Shown: positions 45,347-54,322, numbered from the stretch's first letter. The stretch: DNA of 64,000 bases from an uncultured Collinsella sp. (GCA_902464495.1 CABQJK010000006.1:22809-86808), one strand, 5' to 3'. Translations and numbers: made by a program. Notes: generated by a model from the letters alone, not told the origin.

Positions 45347-47134
45347 ATGAGTATGAGCAAGAACATCGCACGCCTGGCAGTAACCGCCGGCCTCACTGCG
45401 GCGTTGAGCTTTGGTGGGGTTATGGCGCCGGTGACCATGGCGTTTGCTGAGGGCTCAACTGTGACGTTCGAGGATTCTACCTATTCATCGTCCACGACCT
45501 ATAAGGGCATTCAGATCTTCAAGGCGAAGGTTACGACTACCGCTGAGGGTACGACGGTGAGTAACATCGAATGGGCCAGCAACGATGCCCATAGTGCTGT
45601 CGTAAATGCTATCAAGAAAAAGGAAGCAACCTACAATAGCGATAACGCACAGGATGCTGCTGATTGGCTGAGTGACAAAGCTAAAGTTACTGAGACCGAT
45701 TCGAAGGTTGCTAGCGACAACGTTCTCAGTTTGATCGCCGCCGGCCTGAAGAACAGTACCGACTGGAAGAAGACGAGCGTGGGCAACGCATCCCTTTCTG
45801 GTCTCGATGCCGGCTACTGGCTCTTCCTCACCGATATCGCCGGTAAGCCTGCTGACAAGTCGACCGATGCGTTTACCTCTCCCGTGTACGCTGTGATCGA
45901 CGGCGTGAACGCGACAACCGTCAGGCCTAAGAAGGGCGTGCCCACGGTTGAGAAGAAGGTCCTCGACGACGTCGACGCCGCCGACGCGGATCTCAAGGCC
46001 TCCGACAAATGGAAGGATGTCGCCGATTCGCAGATCGGTCAGGAAGTTAACTACAAGCTGACCGGTACGGTTGCCAGCAACTACGCTACCTTTGACACGT
46101 ATGCTTACAAGTTTACTGACAAGCTTTCCGATGGCCTTGATTATGTCAACGGCTCGGTTAAGGTGTACGCGCTGAACGGTGAGACTTACAACGAGATTGA
46201 GTCGAGCAATTATACCGTGACGAATGCTGATGCTAGCAACAACAACACGCTGACGGTGGAGTTCAAGGTCGGCGACGGCGAGAAGGGCCTCAAGGATGTC
46301 GATGGCGTGAACGCCGGCACCAAGATCGTTGTCTTCTACAAGGCCAAGCTCAACGGCAACGCTGTGATCGGTAACGCAACTGACAGCAGCATGGGCGGCA
46401 ACCCCAACACCGTTAAGCTCACTTACTCTAACAACCCGTATGGAGACGGCACGGGTGACACGATTGAGGACACTGTCGCCGACTTTGCATTCAAGCTCAA
46501 CCTTAACAAGGTCGACCAGGGCACCGAGAAGGGCCTTGCGGGCGCTGTCTTCACCATTCAGTCCGCTGATGCGAATACTAAAGACCAGTATATTGCCTCG
46601 AAGGATGACGCCACCGCACATGTCATTGCGGGCCAGCTCGTGACCGTTGACAATACCAACAGCCTCCCCGAATACGTGAAGTTCACGTCTGGTGATAATG
46701 GCCAGATTGCCGTGAAAGGCCTCGACGCCGGCTCCTACAAGGTGACCGAGGTCCAGACTCCCGACGACAGCAAGTACACTAAGGCCAACCCCTTCACCTT
46801 CACCATCACCCCGACGTATAACGATTTGGCGATGAAGGTGACGGGCCTTAAGGCGGCGGTTTCCAATGCCGACGAGGTCCGCACCGACATCGCCTTCGGC
46901 AAGCTTGATGGCGTTGCCGGCGACAACGTTCTCAAGGCGGATAAGAGCGCCAGCTTTGATGCCAGCAAGGGCGAAGTCAACGTTTTCGTTGGCAACACCA
47001 AGTCCGTCGGCCTTCCCCTCACCGGTCTCAACGGCGTGACCTTCACTTGGATCGCTGGTGGCGCGGTGCTGTGCATCGGCGTGGCGCATCTCATCCGCAG
47101 CCGTAAGCAGGCTGAGGAGTCCGAGCAGGAGTAA
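45347..47134 (+). CDS. Sortase-anchored major pilin candidate
   Basis: A 595-residue pilin with a signal peptide (AVTAGLTAALSFGGVMAPVT, cleavage near AFAEG). The D1 opening STTYKGIQIFKAKV is like the previous pilin, followed by a VEKKVLDD segment with candidate linking Lys, an isopeptide D2 domain (KFTDKLSDGLDYV), a Cna-like domain (GLAGAVFTI ... GSYKVTEVQTP), then LPLTG, a hydrophobic helix and a charged tail. Regular domain order and a canonical LPLTG make it the best backbone candidate. ATG 45347 has AGAGGAAAAGAAG upstream. A terminator follows. Confidence 0.82.
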   Translation: MSMSKNIARLAVTAGLTAALSFGGVMAPVTMAFAEGSTVTFEDSTYSSSTTYKGIQIFKAKVTTTAEGTTVSNIEWASNDAHSAVVNAIKKKEATYNSDNAQDAADWLSDKAKVTETDSKVASDNVLSLIAAGLKNSTDWKKTSVGNASLSGLDAGYWLFLTDIAGKPADKSTDAFTSPVYAVIDGVNATTVRPKKGVPTVEKKVLDDVDAADADLKASDKWKDVADSQIGQEVNYKLTGTVASNYATFDTYAYKFTDKLSDGLDYVNGSVKVYALNGETYNEIESSNYTVTNADASNNNTLTVEFKVGDGEKGLKDVDGVNAGTKIVVFYKAKLNGNAVIGNATDSSMGGNPNTVKLTYSNNPYGDGTGDTIEDTVADFAFKLNLNKVDQGTEKGLAGAVFTIQSADANTKDQYIASKDDATAHVIAGQLVTVDNTNSLPEYVKFTSGDNGQIAVKGLDAGSYKVTEVQTPDDSKYTKANPFTFTITPTYNDLAMKVTGLKAAVSNADEVRTDIAFGKLDGVAGDNVLKADKSASFDASKGEVNVFVGNTKSVGLPLTGLNGVTFTWIAGGAVLCIGVAHLIRSRKQAEESEQE

Positions 47135-47234
47135 CGCTCACTCACCCATCCCTTTGGCAGGTGGGATGTGATGGCCATGAGACTTGCGGACACTTTTCTC
47201 GTCCACCCACGTTCTTGCTTTGCCATCTCTTTTC

Positions 47235-47271
47235 GGGGCAGACTCCGCACTGGAGTTTGCCCCGTTCTTTT
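47235..47271 (+). terminator. Terminator of the pilin genes
   Basis: GGGGCAGACTCC / GGAGTTTGCCCC with a 5-nt loop, followed by GTTCTTTT. Confidence 0.8.
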
Positions 47272-47305
47272 GGGATAACGCAGCCAGCCTCCATCGTCCG
47301 ATGCG

Positions 47306-47557
47306 GGCATGTTCGTCATCGCGTTTTTTGACTCGTATGAGGTTCGGTTTAAGGTCCGTAGGCGCACGCGCGGTGCGGACGGTAGAAGGCATTTGCGCCG
47401 CGCGTGCAAATTAAAATGCCCGTGGTTCGGAGTCCGGACATTTAACAACACCGGAAACTGCTCGCTCGCGCTTTCGAACACTTACGCGGGGCGTGTCGTT
47501 TCCTGTAACGATTGTATCCCGAATCGCCCCGCCGATTCGGGACATTTGAAAACGCAA
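47306..47557. repeat. Direct duplication, copy 1 (degenerate)
   Basis: About 250 bp highly similar to 47782-48035. It contains the 3' part of a small membrane-peptide gene followed by two hairpins. The first hairpin is decayed here; the second (TCCCGAATCG ... CGATTCGGGA) is intact. Confidence 0.85.
47311..47403 (+). pseudogene. Truncated remnant of the small membrane-peptide gene
   Basis: It corresponds to residues 17 onward of the peptide at 47740 (VIAFFDSYEVRFKVRRRTRG). The start and hydrophobic N-terminus are missing, and one inserted T near the end reads through the normal stop. There is no ribosome site for the internal ATG at 47309. Confidence 0.65.
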
Positions 47558-47739
47558 ACACGTCGGGCAAACCCGGACAATGCGGCCAGGCTCCGCTGGA
47601 CGAGGAACCGTGTGTGTAACTATCGAACAAATGTTTGCAATTATTGCGTTTAGCAGCTGCGGGTGCATGCACTCGCAGTAAAATACCCTTGCGACGCATC
47701 CCGTGCGCGGGCGGCCGACGACTCGATCGGAGGTCCTCA

Positions 47740-47889
47740 ATGCTGAAATTCCTTAACGCGCTCGCCGCCCTCGCGGCGGTTGGCACGTTCGTCATCGCGT
47801 TTCTTGACTCGTATGAAGTTCGGTTTAAGGTCCGTAGGCGCACGCGCGGTGCGGACGGTGGACGGCATTTGCGCCGAAAGCGCAAATAA
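47740..47889 (+). CDS. 49-residue membrane peptide with basic tail
   Basis: A small gene with a good ribosome site (CGGAGG, 7 nt before ATG) and a terminator directly after its stop (AATGCCCGGG ... CCCGGGCATTT). The peptide has one hydrophobic helix (LNALAALAAVGTFVIAFL) followed by a strongly basic tail with RRRTRG and LRRKRK. I do not recognise it. Size and shape fit a type I toxin, a small regulatory membrane peptide or a holin-like peptide. A truncated copy in the upstream duplicate suggests gene turnover at this place. Confidence 0.6.
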   Translation: MLKFLNALAALAAVGTFVIAFLDSYEVRFKVRRRTRGADGGRHLRRKRK

Positions 47890-48035
47890 GAATGCCCGGG
47901 GTTAGAGGCCCGGGCATTTAACAACACCGGAAACTGGTCGCCCGCGCTTTCGATCATTTACGCGGGGTGCGTCGTTTCCTGTAGCTATTGTATCCCGAAT
48001 CGCCCCGCCGATTCGGGACATTTTGAAAACTCAAA
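47782..48035. repeat. Direct duplication, copy 2 (intact)
   Basis: The second copy of the 250-bp unit, holding the 3' two-thirds of the small gene, its terminator and a second hairpin (47994-48020). Between the copies is a palindrome CTGCGGGTGCATGCACTCGCA near 47661, a possible operator for the small gene. Confidence 0.85.
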
Positions 48036-48117
48036 TACGGGCCCATACCTGATAGAAATCACATCATTTCCGAAAATTATGTATAATTCCAATATTAACT
48101 GGAACTAAGCGAAAAAG

Positions 48118-49086
48118 ATGGAAATGAACGAAGCGCTTACCTACTTACAAGAAGCACTGGGCCTCTCCGCCAAGGCTAAAACTTGGCCTGGATCCGCACG
48201 CTTGCCGCTGCATCTGCGGTCGATTGAGGTCCGCGCCGTTGACGCATATGGTTTTTCTTTTTTGCTTGCAAGTTTGCCTACTGGCGTCGGGCTTCCCGAG
48301 GCCAAAAGGGTCTATAGCCAGCTAACCTTGCGTTCGGAGGCTCCTGTTGTCATTTCGTTTCCTGATGCCGATGCGCGCCAGCGCAAGGCATTGGTCGCGC
48401 AAGGGATCCCCTTTGTTTGCCCTGGTAGACAGACTTTTCTTCCATTTATGGGCGCGGCCTGCACGGAGAGGGGCGGCACTAGATTTCATAATCGCGCGAC
48501 CAAGATGTCACCCAACGCGCAGGCTGCCGCAATCTGGGGAGCAGGCCAGGAGTCATATCATCCCGATGACCTTTGTCGTGCGCTTGGGATTTCGGCAAGC
48601 CGCGCGAGTGAGGCCATAACCGAGCTTGTAGACAGGGGACTCGCAAGGCGCGAACGGCGCGAACGGCGTGTCATTGTGTATCCCGTGGCCGTGGATCTTC
48701 TGCTCTGTGAGCACATTGCAGAGCTTTCCTCGCCTGTCTCGAAGGTTATTTTTGCAAGGAAGGCACCACAGATCGATCGCCTTGCTGACGCTGGGGAGAC
48801 GGCGCTCGCTGCGCGTTCGATGCTCGCTGCGCCGGGCATGGAACAAAAGGCCGTCTTAAGAAGTGCATGGCGTGAGCTGCGTGACCTCGAAGTCGCAGAT
48901 GGGGAATTGCCGGATAACGAAACGGCGATGATCCAAGTGTGGCGCTATGCGCCCGTGTTTGCCGACTCCTCCCGTATCGACGACATTTCACTTGCGCTAT
49001 CTTTGGCGGCAATCGACGATGAGCGAATCCAGCTCGAACTCGATCACATGTTTGGAAAGGAATATCCATGGCAGGAAGCGCTGTAG
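48118..49086 (+). CDS. Winged-helix protein of unknown function
   Basis: A 322-residue protein without a family name that I can give. A helix-turn-helix segment lies near 145-175 (YHPDDLCRALGISASRASEA, ITELVDRGLARRERRERR), similar to MarR/AbiEi-type winged helices. The N-terminal third has strands and may bind a ligand, and the C-terminal half is helical. A good promoter (TGTATAAT, 48077-48084) and a near-palindrome CCAATATTAACTGG precede it; the ribosome site is weak. Standing between the pilins and their sortase, it may regulate the pilus, or act as an antitoxin-like regulator. Confidence 0.5.
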   Translation: MEMNEALTYLQEALGLSAKAKTWPGSARLPLHLRSIEVRAVDAYGFSFLLASLPTGVGLPEAKRVYSQLTLRSEAPVVISFPDADARQRKALVAQGIPFVCPGRQTFLPFMGAACTERGGTRFHNRATKMSPNAQAAAIWGAGQESYHPDDLCRALGISASRASEAITELVDRGLARRERRERRVIVYPVAVDLLLCEHIAELSSPVSKVIFARKAPQIDRLADAGETALAARSMLAAPGMEQKAVLRSAWRELRDLEVADGELPDNETAMIQVWRYAPVFADSSRIDDISLALSLAAIDDERIQLELDHMFGKEYPWQEAL

Positions 49087-49208
49087 AAGGTCTCCAAGAA
49101 TTCGAACCGTAGGCGGTGCTTCGGTCCTAGCTGCGTTGTCCGGTGCGGAAGCTCGCGAATCGGCTATTATTTGTTTAGACAACTTGAGTTGTAGAGGAGT
49201 GACCGGCG

Positions 49209-50147
49209 ATGGTGCAGGGCGCCAAACATATGAAGAGCAATAACGCCGCGGCCAACGGCGGCTCAAGCCCCCAGCCCAAACCTCAACCAAAGCCCAAGCG
49301 CCGTCGCAAGCGGCTGCCGCGCTGGGCCGACCGGCTCATCACCATCGTCATCATCCTTATCGGCGTGGGCCTTATGACCTGGCCGTGGATCTTGGACCGG
49401 CTCGAGGCCTCGGGCGTGTTTAACCAGATCAGCACGGTGTCCAGCACCGTGGAGGCGCTGTCTGCCGAGGAGCGCGAGCGCATCCTGCTCCAGGCGCGCT
49501 CCTTTAACGAGCAGCTGGCGGGCGAGGCCACCGAGCTCCCCGCCGACCAGATCGAGCCCTACGATCAGCAGCTCATCTTTGACCGCGACCCCATGATGAG
49601 TTGGGTCGAGATCCCCTCCATCGACGTGAGCATGCCCATCTACCACGGCACGAGCGAGGAAGTCCTTATGGCGGGCGTCGGCCACCTGGAGGGCACGAGC
49701 CTGCCGGTGGGCGGCACCTCGACGCATTGCGTGCTCACCGCGCACTCGGGCATGCGCAACCTGAGCATGTTCGACGACATTCACTCGCTGGAGCCCGGCG
49801 ACCTGGTGCTGTTGCACACCATGAACAAGACGCTCGCCTACAAGATGGTGGACTCCGAGGTCGTGCTGCCCGAGGAGATGGAGTCGTTGACCATCGAGCC
49901 CGGTGCCGACAAGGTGACGCTCGTCACCTGCACGCCCTACGGCGTGAACGACCATCGCCTGCTGGTGCATTGCGTGCGCACCAAGTACAACAAGAAGGAC
50001 GTCGACAAGCAAAAGTCGCTCGCCGGCCGCCACTGGGGCAAGCGCGAATTCGCCGTGCTCATCGTGGTCGTGGCCATTCTGCTGTTGCTGCTGGACATCG
50101 TGGTCCACGCGGTCCGCAAACGCCGCAAGGCCAAAGCCTCGGCATAG
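49209..50147 (+). CDS. Class C-type (pilus) sortase
   Basis: A 312-residue sortase. Basic N-terminus, membrane helix (about 43-63), catalytic His in VLTAHSGM, Cys in TLVTCTPYGVN and Arg in NDHRLLVHC. A second hydrophobic segment near the C-terminus (VLIVVVAILLLLLDIVVHAV) and the TCTPYGVN block mark the pilin-polymerising class C. The lid motif of some class C enzymes (D-P-F/W) could match FDRDPMMSW. It should join the three sorting-signal proteins upstream through LPxTG-like motifs and pilin lysines. GAGGAG precedes ATG 49209. Confidence 0.9.
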   Translation: MVQGAKHMKSNNAAANGGSSPQPKPQPKPKRRRKRLPRWADRLITIVIILIGVGLMTWPWILDRLEASGVFNQISTVSSTVEALSAEERERILLQARSFNEQLAGEATELPADQIEPYDQQLIFDRDPMMSWVEIPSIDVSMPIYHGTSEEVLMAGVGHLEGTSLPVGGTSTHCVLTAHSGMRNLSMFDDIHSLEPGDLVLLHTMNKTLAYKMVDSEVVLPEEMESLTIEPGADKVTLVTCTPYGVNDHRLLVHCVRTKYNKKDVDKQKSLAGRHWGKREFAVLIVVVAILLLLLDIVVHAVRKRRKAKASA

Positions 50148-50160
50148 CCATTGTTCGGAA

Positions 50161-50193
50161 CCACCACAATGGGGACAGGCACCTTTGTGGTGG
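50161..50193. repeat. Inverted repeat, family 2, copy 5
   Basis: CCACCACAATGG ... CCTTTGTGGTGG, right after the sortase. The fourth copy is at 39710-39742. Confidence 0.75.
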
Positions 50194-50206
50194 CCCGAGG
50201 GCTTCC

Positions 50207-50272
50207 AAACCGTCCCAACATTTGACGAAAATCGCGATTTTGGCGAAAAACGTCGAATGTTGTGATGCTTTT
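50207..50272. repeat. Inverted repeat, family 3, copy 4
   Basis: AAACCGTCCCAACATTTGACG ... CGTCGAATGTTGTGATG, 13 bp after the family 2 copy, the same pairing of families as near 38700. Confidence 0.75.
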
Positions 50273-50284
50273 CGTTGCGGACGC

Positions 50285-50390
50285 GACGGTCTTCGTTGCG
50301 GGCGGGACGGTTTTCGCTATGGACGGTGCGGTTCTCGTTGTGGGCGAGACGGTTTTCGCTATGGACGGTGCGGTTTCGCTGCAGAACCGC
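50285..50390. repeat. Tandem repeat with about 21-bp period (42-bp higher unit)
   Basis: Units such as GACGGTTTTCGCTATGGACG alternate with GCGGTTCTCGTTGTGGGCG; the 42-bp pair occurs twice almost exactly (from 50308 and 50350). It is open in several frames but has no ribosome site and is judged non-coding. The gatC promoter (TATACT, 50474-50479) follows. Confidence 0.7.
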
Positions 50391-50515
50391 CGGACCACGC
50401 CCTGCCAACCGCCGCCCTCGTTACGTTTTCGCTGCATTTGGGTAAAGCGCCTGCTCCAAGCCGTCGCTGCCCTGTATACTAGAGCGGTTTAACTGTTATG
50501 CGGAAGGGAGCGCCT

Positions 50516-50827
50516 ATGGCACTCAGCGAGAAAGACGTGCGCGGCATCGCCGAGTACGCAAAGATCGCACTGACCGATGACGAGCTCACCCAGATGACGT
50601 CCTACATGAACGACGCCGTCCAGATGCTCGAGCCCGTCTTGCAATATGACTTGCCCGACGTGGAGCCCACGTTCCATCCCATCGGAAGCCTGTCCAACGT
50701 GATGGGCGATGACCTGCGCGAGCCCGAGCGCGATTTGCCGCTCGACGTCGCGCTCGAAAACGCCGGCAGCGCGCGCGACCGCTACTTCCGCGTGCCGTCC
50801 ATTTTGGGAGAGGGGGAGAGCGAGTAA
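50516..50827 (+). CDS. gatC: Asp-tRNA(Asn)/Glu-tRNA(Gln) amidotransferase subunit C
   Basis: A 103-residue GatC with the family opening DVRGIAEYAKIALTDDELTQ and the C-terminal R-x-x-YFRVPSIL segment that wraps GatA. It stabilises the GatCAB complex. GGAAGGGAG precedes the start, and the stop overlaps the gatA start by one base (TAATG). Confidence 0.9.
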   Translation: MALSEKDVRGIAEYAKIALTDDELTQMTSYMNDAVQMLEPVLQYDLPDVEPTFHPIGSLSNVMGDDLREPERDLPLDVALENAGSARDRYFRVPSILGEGESE

Positions 50828-52341
50828 TGGCGCAGAGCTTCGATTCCCTTACCGCCGCCCAGATCGCCGCGGGCGTTGCCGCCGGCGACTTTACCGCTAC
50901 CGAGGTGGCCCAGGCCTCCCTTGCCGCCATCGAGGCGCGCGAGGGCGGGGTCCAGGCATTCCTGCAGGTGGCGCCCGAGCTCGCGCTCGAGGCCGCTGCG
51001 CGCGTGGATGCCGACCGCGCCGCAGGCAAGCCGCTGCCCCCGCTCGCGGGCGTGCCGCTGGCCATCAAGGACAACATGAACCTCGTGGGCACGCGCACCA
51101 CCTGTGCTTCCCGCATGCTCGAGGACTACCAGAGCGTCTACACCGCCACCTGCGTTCAGCGCATGCTCGATGCCGGCTGCCTGCCCATGGGCAAGGCCAA
51201 CATGGACGAGTTTGCCTTTGGTAGCTCTACCGAGAGCTCGGCGTTCCACCGTACCAACAACCCCTGGGATACCGAGCGCGTGCCCGGCGGCTCTTCGGGC
51301 GGCTCTGCTGCTGCCGTCGCCGCGGGCGAGGTCGCACTCTCGCTGGGCTCGGACACCGGTGGCTCCATTCGCCAGCCGGCGTCGCTGTGCGGCGTGGTGG
51401 GCTTTAAGCCCACGTATGGCGCCGTGAGCCGCTACGGCGTGGTGGCCTTTGGCTCGTCGCTCGACCAGGTTGGACCCTTCGGCCGCACGGTCGAGGACGT
51501 CGCACTGGCCATGAACGCGCTCACCGGCGCGGGCCACGACCCGTACGACTGCACCAGCCAGGACTGTGCCGTCGACTTTACCGAGCACCTCAACGACAGC
51601 ATCGAGGGCAAGCGCGTGGGCATCATCCCCGCGTTTATGGAGGCCGAGGGCCTGACGCCCGAGGTCAAGGCCGCTGTTCAGCGCGCCGCCCAGGAGCTGC
51701 AGAACCAGGGCGCCGAGCTGGTCGAGGTCGACCTGCCGCACCTGGACGCCGCCATCGCCGCCTACTACGTCATCGGCCCGGCCGAGGCGTTCTCCAACTT
51801 GGCCCGCTTCGACGGCATTCGCTACGGCTATCAGGAGGAGGGCTGTGCCAACCTGTCCGACCAGAGCTCGCTTTCGCGCGCCCACGGCTTTGGCGCCGAG
51901 GCCAAGCGCCGTCAGATGCTCGGCGCCTACCTGCTGAGCTCGGGCGTGTACGACAAGTATTACTACGCCGCGCAGAAGGCCCGCACGCTCATCACGCAGG
52001 ACTACGACGCCGCGTATGCCAAGGTGGACACCATCCTCATGCCCGCCTCGCCGCGTACGGCCTTTAAGTTTGGCGAGCTCAGCGACCCCACGCAGATGTA
52101 CCTCTCCGACCTGTACACCATTTCGCTCAACATTTGCGGCAACGGCGGTATCTCGGTGCCGCTGGGCCTGGGCGAGGATACTCAGCTGCCCGTTTCTGCC
52201 CAGCTGGTTGGTCCGGCGTTTAAGGACCGTCAGCTGCTCACGTTTGCCCGCGCCCTGGAGCGCGGCTTTGCCGATGCCGCCACGGGTGCGCCCGCGCTTT
52301 CCGTCGCGCCCGATTTTGCCGGGAAGGGAGGCGAGCTGTAA
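50827..52341 (+). CDS. gatA: Amidotransferase subunit A (amidase)
   Basis: A 504-residue amidase. The Ser-cisSer-Lys triad is visible: Lys in PLAIKDNMNL, Ser residues in the signature GGSSGGSAAAVAAGE ... GSDTGGSIRQPAS. It releases ammonia from glutamine or asparagine and passes it to GatB. Located second in the gatCAB operon, with TAATG overlaps at both ends. Confidence 0.95.
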   Translation: MAQSFDSLTAAQIAAGVAAGDFTATEVAQASLAAIEAREGGVQAFLQVAPELALEAAARVDADRAAGKPLPPLAGVPLAIKDNMNLVGTRTTCASRMLEDYQSVYTATCVQRMLDAGCLPMGKANMDEFAFGSSTESSAFHRTNNPWDTERVPGGSSGGSAAAVAAGEVALSLGSDTGGSIRQPASLCGVVGFKPTYGAVSRYGVVAFGSSLDQVGPFGRTVEDVALAMNALTGAGHDPYDCTSQDCAVDFTEHLNDSIEGKRVGIIPAFMEAEGLTPEVKAAVQRAAQELQNQGAELVEVDLPHLDAAIAAYYVIGPAEAFSNLARFDGIRYGYQEEGCANLSDQSSLSRAHGFGAEAKRRQMLGAYLLSSGVYDKYYYAAQKARTLITQDYDAAYAKVDTILMPASPRTAFKFGELSDPTQMYLSDLYTISLNICGNGGISVPLGLGEDTQLPVSAQLVGPAFKDRQLLTFARALERGFADAATGAPALSVAPDFAGKGGEL

Positions 52342-54017
52342 TGAAGGAGCTTTCCGAGGTCCTGCAGGATTGGGAGGCCGTGATTGGCCTGGAGATCCAT
52401 ACCGAGCTCACCGCACTCGATACCAAGATGTTCTGCAACTGCAAGCTCAGCCACGATGACGAGCCCAACGCCAACGTGTGCCCGGTGTGCCTGGGCCTGC
52501 CCGGCGCCCTGCCGGTGCCCAACAAGCGCGCCATCGAGAGCATCGTCAAGGCCGGTCTCGCCACCAACTGCGAGATCCAGCGCCACTCAATGTTCTACCG
52601 CAAGCACTACTTCTATCCCGATATGGCCAAGAACTTCCAGACTACGCAGGGTCCGGTCGCCTTTGCCATGTACGGTCACCTGGACCTGGACGTGACCGGT
52701 CGCGGTGCCGCCGAGCGCCCCGACTGCGCGTTTGGTGAGGCCGAGGCTCAGAGTCTGGCGAGCGCTTCAGCCAACGCCGAGGGCCTGTCCACGTCCATGA
52801 CGTCGACCATGCGCGAGGGCAATCAGCGCGCCGGTCACCTGGCCAGCTACGATGCTTCCAACCTGCAGATGCCTGAGCGCCGCGAGGACGGTTCCTACAC
52901 GGTGCCCATCCGCATCCTGCGCATCCACATGGAGGAGGACGCCGCCAAGATGGTGCACGTGGGCGGTGCCGAGGGCCGCATTACCGCCGCGGCCGAGTCG
53001 CTCGTCGACTACAACCGCTGTGGCACGCCTTTGATTGAGCTCGTGACTGAGCCCGACCTGCGCACGCCCGAGGAGGCCCGCCTGTTTATGGAGAAGCTCC
53101 GTCGCATCTTTGTGACGCTGGGCATTTCGGACTGCTCCATGGAGAAGGGTTCCATGCGCTGCGACGGCAACGTGTCGCTGCGCCGCCGCGGCGAGACCAA
53201 GCTGGGCACCAAGACCGAGCTCAAGAACCTCAACTCGTTCAAGAGCCTGCACGATGGCCTTGCCTACGAGATCTGCCGTCAGGCCGAGGTGCTCGAGGAG
53301 GGCGGCATCATCTATCAGGAGACCCGCCACTGGGAGCCCAGTCGCAAGCGAACCGTGGTCATGCGTGTGAAGGAGACGGCCGACGACTATCGTCTGTTCC
53401 CCGACCCCGATCTGGCGCCGTTCGATCTGGACGACGAGTTTATCGATCGCTGCCGTGGCGAGATTCCCGAGCTGCCCGATGCCAAGCGCGCCCGTTTTGA
53501 GGCCGACTTTGGCATTAAGGCGGCAGACGCCGAGCAGATTGCCGGCGACCCCGAGTTTGCCGAGTTCTTTGAGGCCGCCGCTGCCGGCATGGCTGGCAAG
53601 GAGGCCCAGACGGTCGCAAACTTGCTGGTGAACGAGATGATCGCCTACCTTAAGGGCGCGGGTGTGTCGCTCGCCGAGTCCGGCATCGCGCCGGCTCAGG
53701 TGGCAGCCCTTGCCAAGCTGCTGGCGACCGATGCCATCAGCTCCAATCAGGCGCACGAGGTCTTTGAGGCCATGGCCCAGACCGGCGACGATCCCAACAA
53801 GATCGTCGACGAGCGCGGTATGCGTCAGGTGAGCGATGCCGGCGCACTGCAGCCGATCGTGGACGAGGTGCTGGCTAACTGTGCCGATCAGGCGCAGCAG
53901 TATCGTGACGGCAACCAGAAGGTCATCGGCTTTTTGGTGGGCCAGTGCATGAAGGCGAGCCGCGGCAAGGGCAACCCGAAGCTCTTCAACGAGTTGCTGA
54001 GAACGTCGCTCTCGTAA
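52341..54017 (+). CDS. gatB: Amidotransferase subunit B
   Basis: A 558-residue GatB. The N-terminal kinase-like domain (VIGLEIHTELTALDTKMFCN, with zinc Cys residues in CNCK and CPVCLGLPG) is followed by a C-terminal YqeY-like tail (KVIGFLVGQCMKASRGKGNP) that binds tRNA. It activates the mischarged Glu- or Asp-tRNA and transfers ammonia. Presence of GatCAB suggests indirect Gln-tRNA and/or Asn-tRNA formation. Confidence 0.95.
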   Translation: MKELSEVLQDWEAVIGLEIHTELTALDTKMFCNCKLSHDDEPNANVCPVCLGLPGALPVPNKRAIESIVKAGLATNCEIQRHSMFYRKHYFYPDMAKNFQTTQGPVAFAMYGHLDLDVTGRGAAERPDCAFGEAEAQSLASASANAEGLSTSMTSTMREGNQRAGHLASYDASNLQMPERREDGSYTVPIRILRIHMEEDAAKMVHVGGAEGRITAAAESLVDYNRCGTPLIELVTEPDLRTPEEARLFMEKLRRIFVTLGISDCSMEKGSMRCDGNVSLRRRGETKLGTKTELKNLNSFKSLHDGLAYEICRQAEVLEEGGIIYQETRHWEPSRKRTVVMRVKETADDYRLFPDPDLAPFDLDDEFIDRCRGEIPELPDAKRARFEADFGIKAADAEQIAGDPEFAEFFEAAAAGMAGKEAQTVANLLVNEMIAYLKGAGVSLAESGIAPAQVAALAKLLATDAISSNQAHEVFEAMAQTGDDPNKIVDERGMRQVSDAGALQPIVDEVLANCADQAQQYRDGNQKVIGFLVGQCMKASRGKGNPKLFNELLRTSLS

Positions 54018-54020
54018 ACG

Positions 54021-54156
54021 GGAACCGAGGGGCCGGGCGCAGGGCCTTGCCTCTCAATTTCGGACAGTCCTGACTCACGACGGAGGCGCCACTGGCGCCT
54101 CCTGTTCGTGCGGAACTCATTGAGAGGCAAGGCCCTGCGCCCGGCCCTTCGGTTCC
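54021..54156. repeat. MITE-like element with 38-bp inverted repeats
   Basis: Ends 54021-54058 and 54119-54156 are inverted with a single mismatch. A second stem, GGAGGCGCC/GGCGCCTCC, lies inside (54082-54102). It sits directly after gatB and may also serve as its terminator. No gene lies in 54018-54322. Confidence 0.75.
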
Positions 54157-54206
54157 GTGACGACTCGGCCGTTCGGGTCAGGTGGGCTGAATGGAATCGA
54201 GTGAAT

Positions 54207-54233
54207 GGGCGTGCCGTCGGCACGCCCATTTTT
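54207..54233 (+). terminator. Rho-independent terminator
   Basis: GGGCGTGCC / GGCACGCCC with a 3-nt loop, followed by ATTTTT. Confidence 0.85.
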
Positions 54234-54239
54234 GTGCGG

Positions 54240-54266
54240 GTGACAAAGGGGCAGTCCCTTTGTCAC
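54240..54266. repeat. Short inverted repeat, family 4
   Basis: GTGACAAAGGG / CCCTTTGTCAC. Related copies follow the ABC genes (59031-59057) and the DUF4143 gene (60536-60562, degenerate). These look like gene-end hairpins of one family. Confidence 0.65.
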
Positions 54267-54322
54267 ATTGCAAATGGTCTTCCCTGCTTGTGGGACTTAT
54301 GGGCCGTCCCTTTGTCGCCTCT

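Noticed and set aside
47309..47653. Open frame of 114 residues in the first duplicate copy
   Set aside because: It reads through the normal stop because of one inserted base and continues into terminator sequence. It lacks a ribosome site and the hydrophobic N-terminus of the intact gene.
50262..50492. Possible 76-residue repeat peptide in the 21-bp tandem repeat
   Set aside because: No ribosome site, and a 21-bp repeat is open in several frames by nature. Both strands give equally plausible repeat peptides.
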